From: Limnochordaceae bacterium
GTDB lineage: Bacteria > Bacillota > Limnochordia > Limnochordales > DUMU01
Assembly (NCBI GenBank): GCA_014896305.1
Contig: JADBKQ010000010.1
Coordinates: forward strand, 1-64,000
Direction of reading: 5' to 3'
Length of the DNA: 64,000 bases
The notes below the pieces were generated by a model. It was not told where the DNA came from. It ran no database searches and saw only the letters and a list, made by a program, of their open reading frames with translations. Both the position numbers and the translations under genes were made by a program. Shown in pieces: positions 50,643 through 60,420 of this stretch. The stretch's first letter is position 1. Each line of letters begins with the position of its first letter.

Positions 50643-51624
50643 CCGGAACCGGAGTCGATGACTTGGCCTTCGGGTTGATCAGGTTGAGAAGGCGCAGGGT
50701 CTGGCGATTCGGATCCAGCACCAGGCGCTGATCGTTGCTCCAAACCACAGCCCAGCCCCGCTCGTCCAACCCCTCCAGCTGAGCCAGGAGCGGCCCCAGG
50801 GGTGAAATAGCTGCTGTTGACGACAGGGGAACCTCTGCCCCGCGCGACAAATCCACCCGTTTCGCCGGTGTGCCCCCCCAGGGTTCTGCCAATGTAGCCG
50901 ACCGATGAGGCTCCGGCACTTTGGGCAGCACCAGGACAGGCTGCCCGGGCACAAACCAGCGGTCCATCAGCAGGTGACGCAGCTGCGACCGTTCTCCGCC
51001 CCGCCACAATTCGTAGAGAGGCCACCAGGCTTGCTCGAGATGGCTCAGCCACAGATCTAGGGGCCACGGCCGCCCTGTCTGGGCCTGCACCGACGTCACC
51101 AGCGGCCGTAACTCCACCGGCAACGTGGCCAAATCGACATTCACATTGACGCCGACGCCAATCACCACGTGTTGGAGACGCCCGGCCACCATTTGGGCAC
51201 TGGCCAGAACGCCTGCCAACTTACGGCCACGCACCATGACATCGTTGGGCCACTTCAGACTGGCCGGCAGCCCGCACAGAGTCTGGGCCGTCGCGGCTAC
51301 GGCAGCCGCCATCAACAGGGGAAGCCAGTCCAGCCCCCACTGCGGTGTGATCGGTGCCACGCTGGTCCTTGACCCCCGGTTAGCATCCGGCGGGTCGGTG
51401 GCGGGCGACATCGCCGTTGAACCGGCAATGTCTACCCCCGGCAGCAGCAGTGAGCACCAGAGCCCACCCGCGGGCGATTCCCACCGGCTTCCCCGTCGTC
51501 CCACCCCGGCCGTCTGGTGGCGGGCGATCACCCAGAGCCGCTGGCGCCAGCCGACCTCGGCCAACCACGTGGCTACCGTATTGGTGGATGAAACACGATC
51601 CAACCACAGACGCCCCGCGTCCAC
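50632..51624 (-). CDS. birA: Biotin--[acetyl-CoA-carboxylase] ligase (no N-terminal HTH)
   Basis: VSSTNTVATWL, HQTAGVGRRGSRWESPAGGLW, LKWPNDVMVRGRKLAGVLAS, VIGVGVNVN. Confidence 0.92.
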   Translation of the reverse strand: MDAGRLWLDRVSSTNTVATWLAEVGWRQRLWVIARHQTAGVGRRGSRWESPAGGLWCSLLLPGVDIAGSTAMSPATDPPDANRGSRTSVAPITPQWGLDWLPLLMAAAVAATAQTLCGLPASLKWPNDVMVRGRKLAGVLASAQMVAGRLQHVVIGVGVNVNVDLATLPVELRPLVTSVQAQTGRPWPLDLWLSHLEQAWWPLYELWRGGERSQLRHLLMDRWFVPGQPVLVLPKVPEPHRSATLAEPWGGTPAKRVDLSRGAEVPLSSTAAISPLGPLLAQLEGLDERGWAVVWSNDQRLVLDPNRQTLRLLNLINPKAKSSTPVPVIR

Positions 51625-52151
51625 TATTCCTCGCCCCTGGGCTTGAACGCCCCAGCTTGTAGCGGCTTACGCCAGCGTTCCATCTCGACCTCGGCTGCGT
51701 GCACCAGGCCTCCTACCGGCGGTTGCACCTTGCGTACTTTTACCCTCACCCCTGCTACCGGGAACCTCTCCAGCACGGACTCAACGATTTTCCCTGCCAA
51801 CCGTTCGGCCAGGTGGAAACGGTGCTCCATCATGATTTGATGGACCTGGCCGTAGACCGCGGCATAGTCGACGGCGTCGGCCAGCTCGTCGCTAGTCGAC
51901 GCCGCCTGGGCATCCAGGTACAAGTCGAGATCAATCTCCCACTTTTGACCCAGCGCCTGTTCGGCGGGGTCTACGCCGTGATGACCATAGAAGACCATCC
52001 CAACGAGGGAAAGCCGATCCCATCCCGCTTGCTCTTCTTCGTGACACCCTTCCCGTGGCGTTCGGTCGCCAGGCATTTTGGCCCACTCCTTTGCCTGCCT
52101 TCCGGCTGCCGTCCGTGCTTTTCCTCTCGCGGCCATCGGTGTACCGTTCAA
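51624..52151 (-). CDS. folB: Dihydroneopterin aldolase
   Basis: LVGMVFYGHHGVDPAEQALGQKWEIDLDLYLD, YAAVYGQVHQIMMEHRFHLAERLAGKIVESVL. Confidence 0.92.
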   Translation of the reverse strand: MNGTPMAARGKARTAAGRQAKEWAKMPGDRTPREGCHEEEQAGWDRLSLVGMVFYGHHGVDPAEQALGQKWEIDLDLYLDAQAASTSDELADAVDYAAVYGQVHQIMMEHRFHLAERLAGKIVESVLERFPVAGVRVKVRKVQPPVGGLVHAAEVEMERWRKPLQAGAFKPRGEE

Positions 52152-52152
52152 C

Positions 52153-54129
52153 CTACTCCAAGCTGACCGCCGGCTTCGGCTGCTTGCTTTTGTCCAGCGG
52201 AATCCCCGGATCTGGACTACGGTCGGCCGCCTTCTCCGGCACTGGAGAGTCCGTTGCCGGACTGGGTTGGGCTTGCGGCTGGGGGGCTGGGGTGCGGGCA
52301 GGCAACTCCTCCCCCCTCATCAGCGCTTCGAACTCCGCCCGGCCCAATGTCTCCCGATCCAGCAGCGCCTCTGCCACCCGCTGCAGTTCGGTGCGATGTT
52401 CACTCAGAATTCGCTTCGCCTGCTCGTGAGCCTCGTCGATGATCCTCCGCACTTCCCGATCGATCGCGGCCGCCACCCGCTCGCTGTAATTGCGATCGCG
52501 GGCGATGTCCCGCCCCAGGAAGATGAGGTCTTCGTCCTGGCGGCCAAACGTCAGCGGGCCCAGGTCATCGCTCATCCCGTACTCCATCACCATACGCCGT
52601 GCGGTCTTGGTCGCCTGCTCCAGGTCGTTGTGAGCGCCCGTGCTCACCTCTCCCATGACCAGCTCTTCGGCGGCACGCCCGCCCAGCATGTGGGAGAGTC
52701 GCTCCTGCAGTTCACTGCGGGTCGCATACCAGCGGTCTTCCTCCGGCAGGGTGAGCGTGTAGCCGCCCGCCATGCCCCGCCCGACGATGGTCACTTTGTG
52801 AACAGGATCTGCGTGAGGCAAGAAGTAGGCAACGACCGCATGTCCGGCCTCGTGGTAGGCAGTAAGCTTGCGGTCCGCCTCTGTCATTACCCGACGCCGG
52901 CGCTCCGGGCCCATCATGACCCGGTCGATCGCCTCCTCGATCTCCGCCATGGAGATTCGCTTCTTGTTGCGGCGAGCAGCCAGAATGGCCGACTCGTTCA
53001 TCAAGTTCTCCAGGTCGGCCCCGACGAAACCGGGAGTCATACGTGCAATCGTCTTGAAGCTCACGTCTGGGGCTAGTGGCTTATTGCGGGAGTGAATCCG
53101 CAGGATCTCCTCGCGGCCCACAACGTCTGGCCGGTCCACGACCACGCGCCGGTCGAACCTGCCGGGTCGGAGCAAAGCAGGGTCCAACACGTCCGGACGG
53201 TTGGTGGCCGCCATCACGATCACGCCCTGGTTGGTTTCGAAACCATCCATCTCCACCAGCAGCTGGTTGAGGGTTTGCTCCCGCTCATCATGGCCGCCGC
53301 CCAATCCTGCTCCCCGGTGCCGACCCACGGCATCCAGCTCATCGATGAATACGATACACGGAGCGTTTTTCTTTGCCGTTTCGAACAGGTCACGCACCCG
53401 GGCCGCCCCGACTCCCACGAACATCTCGACGAAGTCCGAGCCACTGATACTGAAGAAGGGTACGCCGGCCTCCCCGGCCACCGCTCGCGCGAGCAACGTC
53501 TTGCCCGTGCCCGGCGAGCCGACCAACAGCACCCCTTTTGGAATCTTGGCTCCCAGCTCTACGAACTTCTTCGGATGCTTGAGAAACTCGACGATCTCTT
53601 GCAGTTCCTGCTTGGCCTCGTCGGCCCCGGCGACATCGTCAAAGGTTACCCGGGTTTTCTCTTCGGAATGCAGGTGTGCCCGGGCTTTCCCGAACGAAAG
53701 CGCCCGGTTGTTGCCCCCCTGCATCTGGTTGATCAGGAAAAAGAAAAAGCCGATGAACAACACCATCAGGATAATCTGGGGCAGAAGGCTCATCCACAGT
53801 GACGGACGTGCTGGGGGTTGCACCTCGATAACAACCCCCCGAGCCGCCAGCTCATTGGTGATTTGGGCCGCCGCTCCCGGAGGAACAATGGTCTCGAAAG
53901 CCCGACCGTCCTTGAGCGTACCAATGATGCGTTGCTCCCCGTCAATCCGGACTTCTCGGACCAGGTCGCGTTCGACATCCGCCAAAAACGCGGAGTAGTT
54001 TAGCGAGACAGGGCGTCGCGACCCCTGTTGGCTCACCATATTGGTCGCAATGGAAACCGCAATGACGGCCAGCAACACCCAGAGGGTCACGTTGCGTAGC
54101 AGCTTATTCAACCATGGACCTCCCCTCAA
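52153..54129 (-). CDS. ftsH: ATP-dependent zinc metalloprotease FtsH
   Basis: Walker [18 protein letters not shown] region, HEAGH zinc motif. Confidence 0.97.
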   Translation of the reverse strand: MRGGPWLNKLLRNVTLWVLLAVIAVSIATNMVSQQGSRRPVSLNYSAFLADVERDLVREVRIDGEQRIIGTLKDGRAFETIVPPGAAAQITNELAARGVVIEVQPPARPSLWMSLLPQIILMVLFIGFFFFLINQMQGGNNRALSFGKARAHLHSEEKTRVTFDDVAGADEAKQELQEIVEFLKHPKKFVELGAKIPKGVLLVGSPGTGKTLLARAVAGEAGVPFFSISGSDFVEMFVGVGAARVRDLFETAKKNAPCIVFIDELDAVGRHRGAGLGGGHDEREQTLNQLLVEMDGFETNQGVIVMAATNRPDVLDPALLRPGRFDRRVVVDRPDVVGREEILRIHSRNKPLAPDVSFKTIARMTPGFVGADLENLMNESAILAARRNKKRISMAEIEEAIDRVMMGPERRRRVMTEADRKLTAYHEAGHAVVAYFLPHADPVHKVTIVGRGMAGGYTLTLPEEDRWYATRSELQERLSHMLGGRAAEELVMGEVSTGAHNDLEQATKTARRMVMEYGMSDDLGPLTFGRQDEDLIFLGRDIARDRNYSERVAAAIDREVRRIIDEAHEQAKRILSEHRTELQRVAEALLDRETLGRAEFEALMRGEELPARTPAPQPQAQPSPATDSPVPEKAADRSPDPGIPLDKSKQPKPAVSLE

Positions 54130-54147
54130 GGGGCGCTCTTCGCTTCA

Positions 54148-55662
54148 TTATAACATGCTGTTCGAAGGTGGCGGCTGCGATGGCACCCGCCAGTCCAGCT
54201 GCAGCCAGTGCTGGGAAGCAGGAGTGATCCGTACCCGCTCGTCCAGCGCCAGGCCAGGGATCCAGATGATGCCCCCCTCATCACAGACGATGGGCCATTG
54301 AGAACGTTGTTCGGACGGCACCTTTTTGTCCACGAAGACGTCTTGCACTTTCTTGGTTCCAGCCAACCCCAACGGTCGTAGCCGATCCCCCGGTTGCCAA
54401 CCGCGCACCCAGACCTTGCCCTGCAACGCCTCCGCATCAATGTGGGGGTGGTTGAGATCACAGCTCCACAACCGCCCAGGCGGAGGTGCGACCAACACGT
54501 GGGCGCTCAAGCAAGTGGGTAGCCCCATCCACTGCCAGGTAACCTTCCCCGGGATCGGTAAAGTCATACAAGGCTGGGTAGTCGACGGTTCTGAAAGCTT
54601 CAGAATGTAGCGCTCTTGCCCCGCGACGGCTGACGACCGGCTCCATGACCACCCCCGGGGAAGCTGTACCCGCGCCGGCAACGGTACAGCCGCCATCCGT
54701 TCAATCAGGCGATAGCTGGCACCCCGCACCGTGACGATCTCGCCCGTCCTGGCAGTTGTTGTCGGATTGCCCTCCCCCGGTGAACCCTCTGGGGTCTCCC
54801 GCTCCCCTCTCATCACCCAGCTGAGCAAACGCCGGGCAGCCCTCCGACGCAGGGCCTTCGGTAACTGGTCCCACTCTCGTGCCTGCACCGACCATCCAGC
54901 AGGCAACGGCTGCACGTCCAGCCTGGCCCAGGCCTGATCCAAAAGCTCCTCGATCAGCTCATCTTCTGCACGGACCACCTCCGCCAACTGGGCCAGACGG
55001 TGCCGCAGCCCGGGGGCATACTCTTTTTCCAGCAGCGGTAACAACTGATGCCGGAGCCGGTTGCGCAAGAAGGTAGGGTCTTGATTGGAGAGATCTTGCG
55101 CCGGCTGCCAGCCCCACTCTCGTACATACTGTTCGATTTCCGCCCGCGAAACAGAAAGAAGCGGGCGAATGTAGTACCGCCCGCGTTGCCAGGCCATTCC
55201 CGCCAACCCGTGGAGGCCGCTTCCCTGGAGAAGATGCAGGAGCACCGTCTCCGCCTGATCATCCTGGTGGTGACCTAAGGCGACCCGGTCGAAGCCGGGC
55301 CTCTGGATCAGGTCCGAAAAAAAGCGGTAACGGGCCCGTCGTCCTGCCGCTTCGATGGAAAGTGACTCTTTTTGAGCCAGGGCACGCACGTCCACGCGTC
55401 GGACAAAAATAGGAACTCCCAGCTCCCGGGCGAGGTCTTCAGCCCTCTGACAATCGGCGTCCGCTGCCGGGCCACGCAACGCGTGGTGCAAATGGGCGGC
55501 CGCCACCTGCCAGCCTGTCGTCGGGGCCAGGCGAACCAGCAAATGCAGCAAAACCGAAGAGTCCGGGCCGCCGGACAACGCCACCAGCACCCGCTGCCCA
55601 AGGGCGATCAAATGCCGCCGTTGGATCTCCTGACCTACCCGGCGTAGGAGCTGATCCATCAT
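54148..55662 (-). CDS. tilS: tRNA(Ile)-lysidine synthase TilS (start approximate)
   Basis: VLVALSGGPDSSVLLHLL, LGHHQDDQAETVLLHLLQGSGLHGLAGM, C-terminal RGWQPGDRLRPLGLAGTKKVQDVFVDKKVP. Confidence 0.94.
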   Translation of the reverse strand: MMDQLLRRVGQEIQRRHLIALGQRVLVALSGGPDSSVLLHLLVRLAPTTGWQVAAAHLHHALRGPAADADCQRAEDLARELGVPIFVRRVDVRALAQKESLSIEAAGRRARYRFFSDLIQRPGFDRVALGHHQDDQAETVLLHLLQGSGLHGLAGMAWQRGRYYIRPLLSVSRAEIEQYVREWGWQPAQDLSNQDPTFLRNRLRHQLLPLLEKEYAPGLRHRLAQLAEVVRAEDELIEELLDQAWARLDVQPLPAGWSVQAREWDQLPKALRRRAARRLLSWVMRGERETPEGSPGEGNPTTTARTGEIVTVRGASYRLIERMAAVPLPARVQLPRGWSWSRSSAVAGQERYILKLSEPSTTQPCMTLPIPGKVTWQWMGLPTCLSAHVLVAPPPGRLWSCDLNHPHIDAEALQGKVWVRGWQPGDRLRPLGLAGTKKVQDVFVDKKVPSEQRSQWPIVCDEGGIIWIPGLALDERVRITPASQHWLQLDWRVPSQPPPSNSML

Positions 55663-55796
55663 GGACTCCGCCCGATCTTTCCCCCGCTGCGCCACGCCCA
55701 TCCCCCCAAGAAAAACCTCCCCGCGCAGCCACGGGGAGGCCGAGACATCCGGCACACCGGTCAGGCGTTCCCATCACTTCGCTTGGAACCCGGGTC

Positions 55797-55967
55797 CTAG
55801 GAGCGATTCGCCGGCATTTGCGAATTCTGCAAGTAGGAAAGAACGGCGACGATAACACCGACAATGATACCGTTCCACAAAGCTGCGGGAACATCTCTGT
55901 AGCCGAGAATGAAAGGAGAGACTATGAGCCAGACGCCCAATAGCACATTGATCCAGCCCTGCCACAT
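55797..55967 (-). CDS. 56-aa SPW-repeat-like small membrane protein, not in the supplied ORF track
   Basis: Manual translation MWQGWINVLLGVWLIVSPFILGYRDVPAALWNGIIVGVIVAVLSYLQNSQMPANRS*; RBS AAAGGAG upstream. Confidence 0.75.
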   Translation of the reverse strand: MWQGWINVLLGVWLIVSPFILGYRDVPAALWNGIIVGVIVAVLSYLQNSQMPANRS

Positions 55968-56047
55968 ACGCCTCGACTCCTTTCCCGCCCGAACGGAAAG
56001 TCTGCCGGTTGCCTCCGACCGACTAGTACGCCGGTCTCTAATGAATA

Positions 56048-58864
56048 TTACACTCTCGTAGGATTTTCGTCCAGACTTGGTAAAAGTGATCCTATCAATC
56101 GCAGGTATTCTGCCAACGGTGGCGTCTCCTCCGTTTCTTCCACCGGAACCTTTCGTTCAGCCGGCGTCAGACGGATCGTAACCACGGTGGCATCGTCGGC
56201 AGGACGATCGCCACTGCCCACCAGCGCAGCCTGCAGCAGGCGTCGAGCTCCCTCGGAGGGGTCGCCCGCCACCAACTGAGGAAGCTCTGTCACCAGCGAC
56301 TCCCTGGAGCGACGCGTCCCCTCCACCCCGTCCGCGACCCCGTCAGTCATCAACACCAGGACGTCTCCCGCTCCGAGCGGTACAACCTGGGGGTCGATCT
56401 GAATGCCTGCCAGTATGCCTGCCGGCAAGGAGGACGTGCTCAGCCACCGTACCTTGCCCTTACTATACAGCGCGCTGGGAGGAGATCCGATTTTGATCAA
56501 CTCGGCCTGGCCGACCTGCAAGTCCACCGTGAGTAAGTCGAGCGTCGCAAACTTCTCCTGGTCCGAAGAGCGCAGCAGCAACGCGGCATTGACGGTCCGT
56601 ACCGCAAAATCCGTGCGAAACCCAGCTTCCAGTAGCCGTCGCAGCATGAGAACGGCCGCCTGGCTTTCATCGGCGGCGGGCCAGCCAGCTCCCATTCCAT
56701 CGCTCAGGATGAGGACCTCCCGTCCCGAACCGAGAGGAAAGCGGAGCACCGAATCGCCGGAGATCACAGATCCTGGCTTGGTCTGGCTGCTCACGCCGAC
56801 TTCCAATTGCCAGGCCGGAGCCGGCTCCAAATGGTATAGGATCCGACGATGGGACGACCCACGGCGAAGGCGCGGGCGCGAGTACGGCGCAACCTGGACA
56901 CCGGATTGAACAGTGTCGCCGGCAACCTCCCGCCACTGTACCGCCTGGGGTACTTGTACAGCCGACATGACGACGCGAGCGAGTCGTTCCCCCCAGCCGG
57001 AAGGATCCGCGGCCGCCGGCAACTTCAACTCCACCTCGATCTCCCGCTGGCGCTCCCCCGCCTCCAGCACGGTGACCTGAGCGGGCGGGAACTGCCTGGC
57101 CACCAGCTCTGCCTCGAGGCGGGCCGCCAGCCCTGTATTCAGACGAACATCCAGCATCATCTCCCGAGCCAGAACCTCCATCAGCTGAGAGAGCCCTCTC
57201 AACTCGCCACCCACCAGCTGCCGGCTCTCGACGACGCGTTGCCTCCAGGCGGCCTCCACCCGAGCGAGTTCACGTGCGCGAGTCACGCTCAATGCCAGCC
57301 GGTGCAGGCGCACGCATCGCTCGCGCAGAGGGATAGGCACATCTTCTGGGCGCAAGGAGGCCGACGAAGAAGGGTGTTCCCGGGCCAAAAGCTCCATAAA
57401 GGACCAGTAGGTAGAAGGAAACAGTTGTTGCCAGCATTTCTTCTCCAAGGTGCAGCCCTGGCAGGCTTGACCCCGAACATCGGCCAGGAACGCCTCCGCC
57501 GGCCCCAGCTCCTGGTCAGGATATCGGGGTGAGCCGTAGCTGCCGGCGGCGGCTACCGGAAGACGGTCGAACGCCTGGGCCACTTGCCCGAGCACGCTGG
57601 CTACCCCGGCCAGCCGCGCCGTGATCTGTTGCCGCAGGTACGAGAGGGTCATGTGGTTCCAATCTGGCTCGGAGACCCCGCAGACCAGCCGTCGCAACCA
57701 TTCCAGCCACCCCGGGGGTACCAAGATGAAAAGCAAGCTTCCCAGCGAGAAGGAGAGCAGCTGCCGTACCCCCACCCCCCACGCCTGCGTAGCTTGCGCC
57801 ACTGGCTGAACGTCCCCCGGCGGCAAGCCGTTACCGCTCGGCCAGGCCGCCATGATCAGGACTCCCAGCCACCAACCGATGAGGGCCCCTGGCTTGCCGG
57901 GCAAGGGAAAGAGGCCGGCAAGAAGGCCAGCAACGCCAGCGCAGGTCAGCAGCGGCCAGTTTCCCGAAATGGCCGCTAGTGGAAGTGCCAGAGCCACAGA
58001 GACCGTCGTTGAACTCCCCACCCCGCTACTGGCAGCCAGAGCCAGCACGACAAACGCCAAGGCTACCAGTGCCGGCTCGATGAACGGCACTCGCGGTGAC
58101 GGCAGGAGGCCAGCCAGGCCGGCTAAAACCAGGACCAACACCAGCAAGGCGCTGGCAGTTTGCCATCGCTCCAGGTGGGCCGGGTAGTGGTGCTCCCGCA
58201 TCGATGCGATGAGGCCCAGGAAAGGCGTTACAGCCAGAGCCAGACTGCCGGCCATCAGAGCATCCAGCACCAGAATGCTTCCTTCGAACCAGAGGGCATG
58301 GAGCGGGTGGGTGATCACAAGGCGAGCGGCAAAGTATACCCAAGCTCCTGTTCCTGCCAGCACAAGCGGGACCAGGCGCCCGGCTCGCCGCTGCAAACGC
58401 CCCGCCACAGCCCAGGCGCCTCCTGCTGCCACCAGCAAGGCGCCCGCCTCGCCGGTGCTGGCCTGCGCCAGAAGACCCAAAAGCCCCCCCAGCAGGGACC
58501 ATGTCAAGACGGCGTGGTCCTGCCGGGAGGGCCGACTCTGCGCTGTGCCTACTTCCGCCCAGTCCTGGCAGGTCGTGGCCGCGTTCCCAAACCCACTTCC
58601 CCCGTCGTACTGGGTGAGAAGGACCGCCAAAAACCATGCATATGGAACTGCGAAGAAATCCCCCCAATGAACCCAAGAGAGGAGAAAAGCAACCAGTCCT
58701 ATCCCAACAGCTCCTCCCAGCCATTGGCTGCGACCAGAACCCTCCCACCAGCTTCTGGCGAACGACCTCCACCAGCGGGGAGGAATACGAGGGACTGAGT
58801 TGGGTATCCGGGTCCAGTTTGTAAGGCGGTGGTATGCTTCGAGCTCGTGGTGAAGGGCATCCAT
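56048..58864 (-). CDS. spoIIE: Stage II sporulation protein E (SpoIIE), PP2C phosphatase
   Basis: Multi-TM N-terminus, SGDSVLRFPLGSGREVLILSDGMGAGWPAADESQAAVLMLRRLLEAGF, LTVDLQVGQAELIKIGSPPSALY, VLVLMTDGVADGV. Confidence 0.93.
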   Translation of the reverse strand: MDALHHELEAYHRLTNWTRIPNSVPRIPPRWWRSFARSWWEGSGRSQWLGGAVGIGLVAFLLSWVHWGDFFAVPYAWFLAVLLTQYDGGSGFGNAATTCQDWAEVGTAQSRPSRQDHAVLTWSLLGGLLGLLAQASTGEAGALLVAAGGAWAVAGRLQRRAGRLVPLVLAGTGAWVYFAARLVITHPLHALWFEGSILVLDALMAGSLALAVTPFLGLIASMREHHYPAHLERWQTASALLVLVLVLAGLAGLLPSPRVPFIEPALVALAFVVLALAASSGVGSSTTVSVALALPLAAISGNWPLLTCAGVAGLLAGLFPLPGKPGALIGWWLGVLIMAAWPSGNGLPPGDVQPVAQATQAWGVGVRQLLSFSLGSLLFILVPPGWLEWLRRLVCGVSEPDWNHMTLSYLRQQITARLAGVASVLGQVAQAFDRLPVAAAGSYGSPRYPDQELGPAEAFLADVRGQACQGCTLEKKCWQQLFPSTYWSFMELLAREHPSSSASLRPEDVPIPLRERCVRLHRLALSVTRARELARVEAAWRQRVVESRQLVGGELRGLSQLMEVLAREMMLDVRLNTGLAARLEAELVARQFPPAQVTVLEAGERQREIEVELKLPAAADPSGWGERLARVVMSAVQVPQAVQWREVAGDTVQSGVQVAPYSRPRLRRGSSHRRILYHLEPAPAWQLEVGVSSQTKPGSVISGDSVLRFPLGSGREVLILSDGMGAGWPAADESQAAVLMLRRLLEAGFRTDFAVRTVNAALLLRSSDQEKFATLDLLTVDLQVGQAELIKIGSPPSALYSKGKVRWLSTSSLPAGILAGIQIDPQVVPLGAGDVLVLMTDGVADGVEGTRRSRESLVTELPQLVAGDPSEGARRLLQAALVGSGDRPADDATVVTIRLTPAERKVPVEETEETPPLAEYLRLIGSLLPSLDENPTRV

Positions 58865-59295
58865 GTCGCCACTCCCTTGCCTCTGTCCTCAACGCAGGCC
58901 AGCCTCTTGATGGCCTCTTGACGTTCCTCGAGTATAGCAAGGAAGACTTGGGCCGTCTGTCGATCCATGGCAAGAGGGTCTCGACACATTCGGGCAGGGC
59001 TCAACCTCGGTTTGGGATGGAACCGAGGGCCTCGAACGCCGGCGGCACAGGCTCGGCGATGTTCGTGGCAATCCACCCACCGGCCGTACGCCTCGCTGGG
59101 CCTGTAGGGAGGGCTTGGCCGTTTCTCGGTGAAAGGGCTGGATCAATCGGCGTCCTGGGCCTGTGGCTGTATGTTTGCGTAGCGGAGGCGGCACAATAGG
59201 CGACGGAAGCGGGCGCGGATGCAACTGGGTCCCTGGCAAGCAACCGCCCAGTGCACCGGTGACCGCTGAATTGACACCACCAGTGCCGACGGGAG

Positions 59296-59589
59296 ATGGT
59301 GAACGTGCCGCAGGTAAAGTGTACGGTCAGTAACTGCTACTTTTGGAAGAATGATTTCTGCAACGCCTCGGAAATCGAAGTCGCGGTGAACGATGGTTCG
59401 TCCAAGTACGCAGCGGATGAGCGGTCGGATATGGAGATCGGGCAGATGGGAGTTACGAACACCCAAACCCGTCGCCAGGCCAAGAACACTCACGACACCT
59501 GCTGCGTCACTTTCCGACCCAAAGATCAGACGGGTGACTCATACCAGGCCAACGCCTCGACTACCACAGCGAAAAACCTCAAAGGCTGA
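59296..59589 (+). CDS. DUF1540 domain protein
   Basis: VKCTVSNCYFWKNDFCNASEIEVAV..THDTCCVTF cysteine signature. Confidence 0.8.
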   Translation: MVNVPQVKCTVSNCYFWKNDFCNASEIEVAVNDGSSKYAADERSDMEIGQMGVTNTQTRRQAKNTHDTCCVTFRPKDQTGDSYQANASTTTAKNLKG

Positions 59590-59640
59590 TCCGCCCATTT
59601 GCGACAGGACAGGACAGGACGGCTCGGGGAGTTGCGCCCA

Positions 59641-60390
59641 TCAGGGCCACTCCTCGCCGTCCTGCGAGGACGACTCTGCCTGTACCCTACCTTGCCTGGT
59701 CGTGCGGCGGGCATAGGAATCGAGAAAGTGGGTCAATACCGACCAAATGATCCATGTCACCGCAACATCGTCAGCCCAACCCAGGACTGGAATCACATCC
59801 GGCAAGAGATCAAAAGGAAACAAAAGATAGCCAATCGCAATTAATGGTAGATACCGAAGCCAGCGCGGAGCAGCCGGGTCGCGGTACAGCCGGTACCACC
59901 GCTTGAGTCGTTGCCAGAAGCCCAGAACTGACCTCGCACTCACAGCCCGCTCCGGTCGAAAACGGCTGTGTTTTCCCCTCGTCGCCGTTTCGCTCGCCGG
60001 AGCTCCCTGCGCTTCGCCCATTTTGTAGACGCGATAGACAGTCTGCTCACCAGGATTGGCCGACTCAGCACCACGCTTGGCCTTTTCCTGGTGAACCGCG
60101 CCCGCCCCGCCAGCCCGGGCGCCGCAGTATGGGCAGCGCGTAGCCAGCAGTATTTCCTCTCCGCACCGTGGGCACTGCACCGCTTCCAACACCGTTCCTT
60201 CCCAGGCGAATCCAGCCTCTGCCCCTACCCTGCGCCGCAGGCGACATGAACCGGAACCAAACGACACGCTGACCTCTTCGGGCAGGATATTCGTCAAAAG
60301 AGCCGAAGCTCCTATTGTTTTGGGCTCCATTGGCTCAGCCGGCGGGGGAGCCGGTTCAGCCTGATGGCGCTGGCCGATCCCTGCGAGCAC
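59641..60390 (-). CDS. DUF1232 (YkvA-like) membrane protein with zinc ribbon
   Basis: CPRCGEEILLATRCPYCG ribbon; RYLPLIAIGYLLFPFDLLPDVIPVLGWADDVAVTWII. Confidence 0.85.
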   Translation of the reverse strand: MLAGIGQRHQAEPAPPPAEPMEPKTIGASALLTNILPEEVSVSFGSGSCRLRRRVGAEAGFAWEGTVLEAVQCPRCGEEILLATRCPYCGARAGGAGAVHQEKAKRGAESANPGEQTVYRVYKMGEAQGAPASETATRGKHSRFRPERAVSARSVLGFWQRLKRWYRLYRDPAAPRWLRYLPLIAIGYLLFPFDLLPDVIPVLGWADDVAVTWIIWSVLTHFLDSYARRTTRQGRVQAESSSQDGEEWP

Positions 60391-60420
60391 CAGTAATGGG
60401 GGAAAAGAGGATGGATACTT

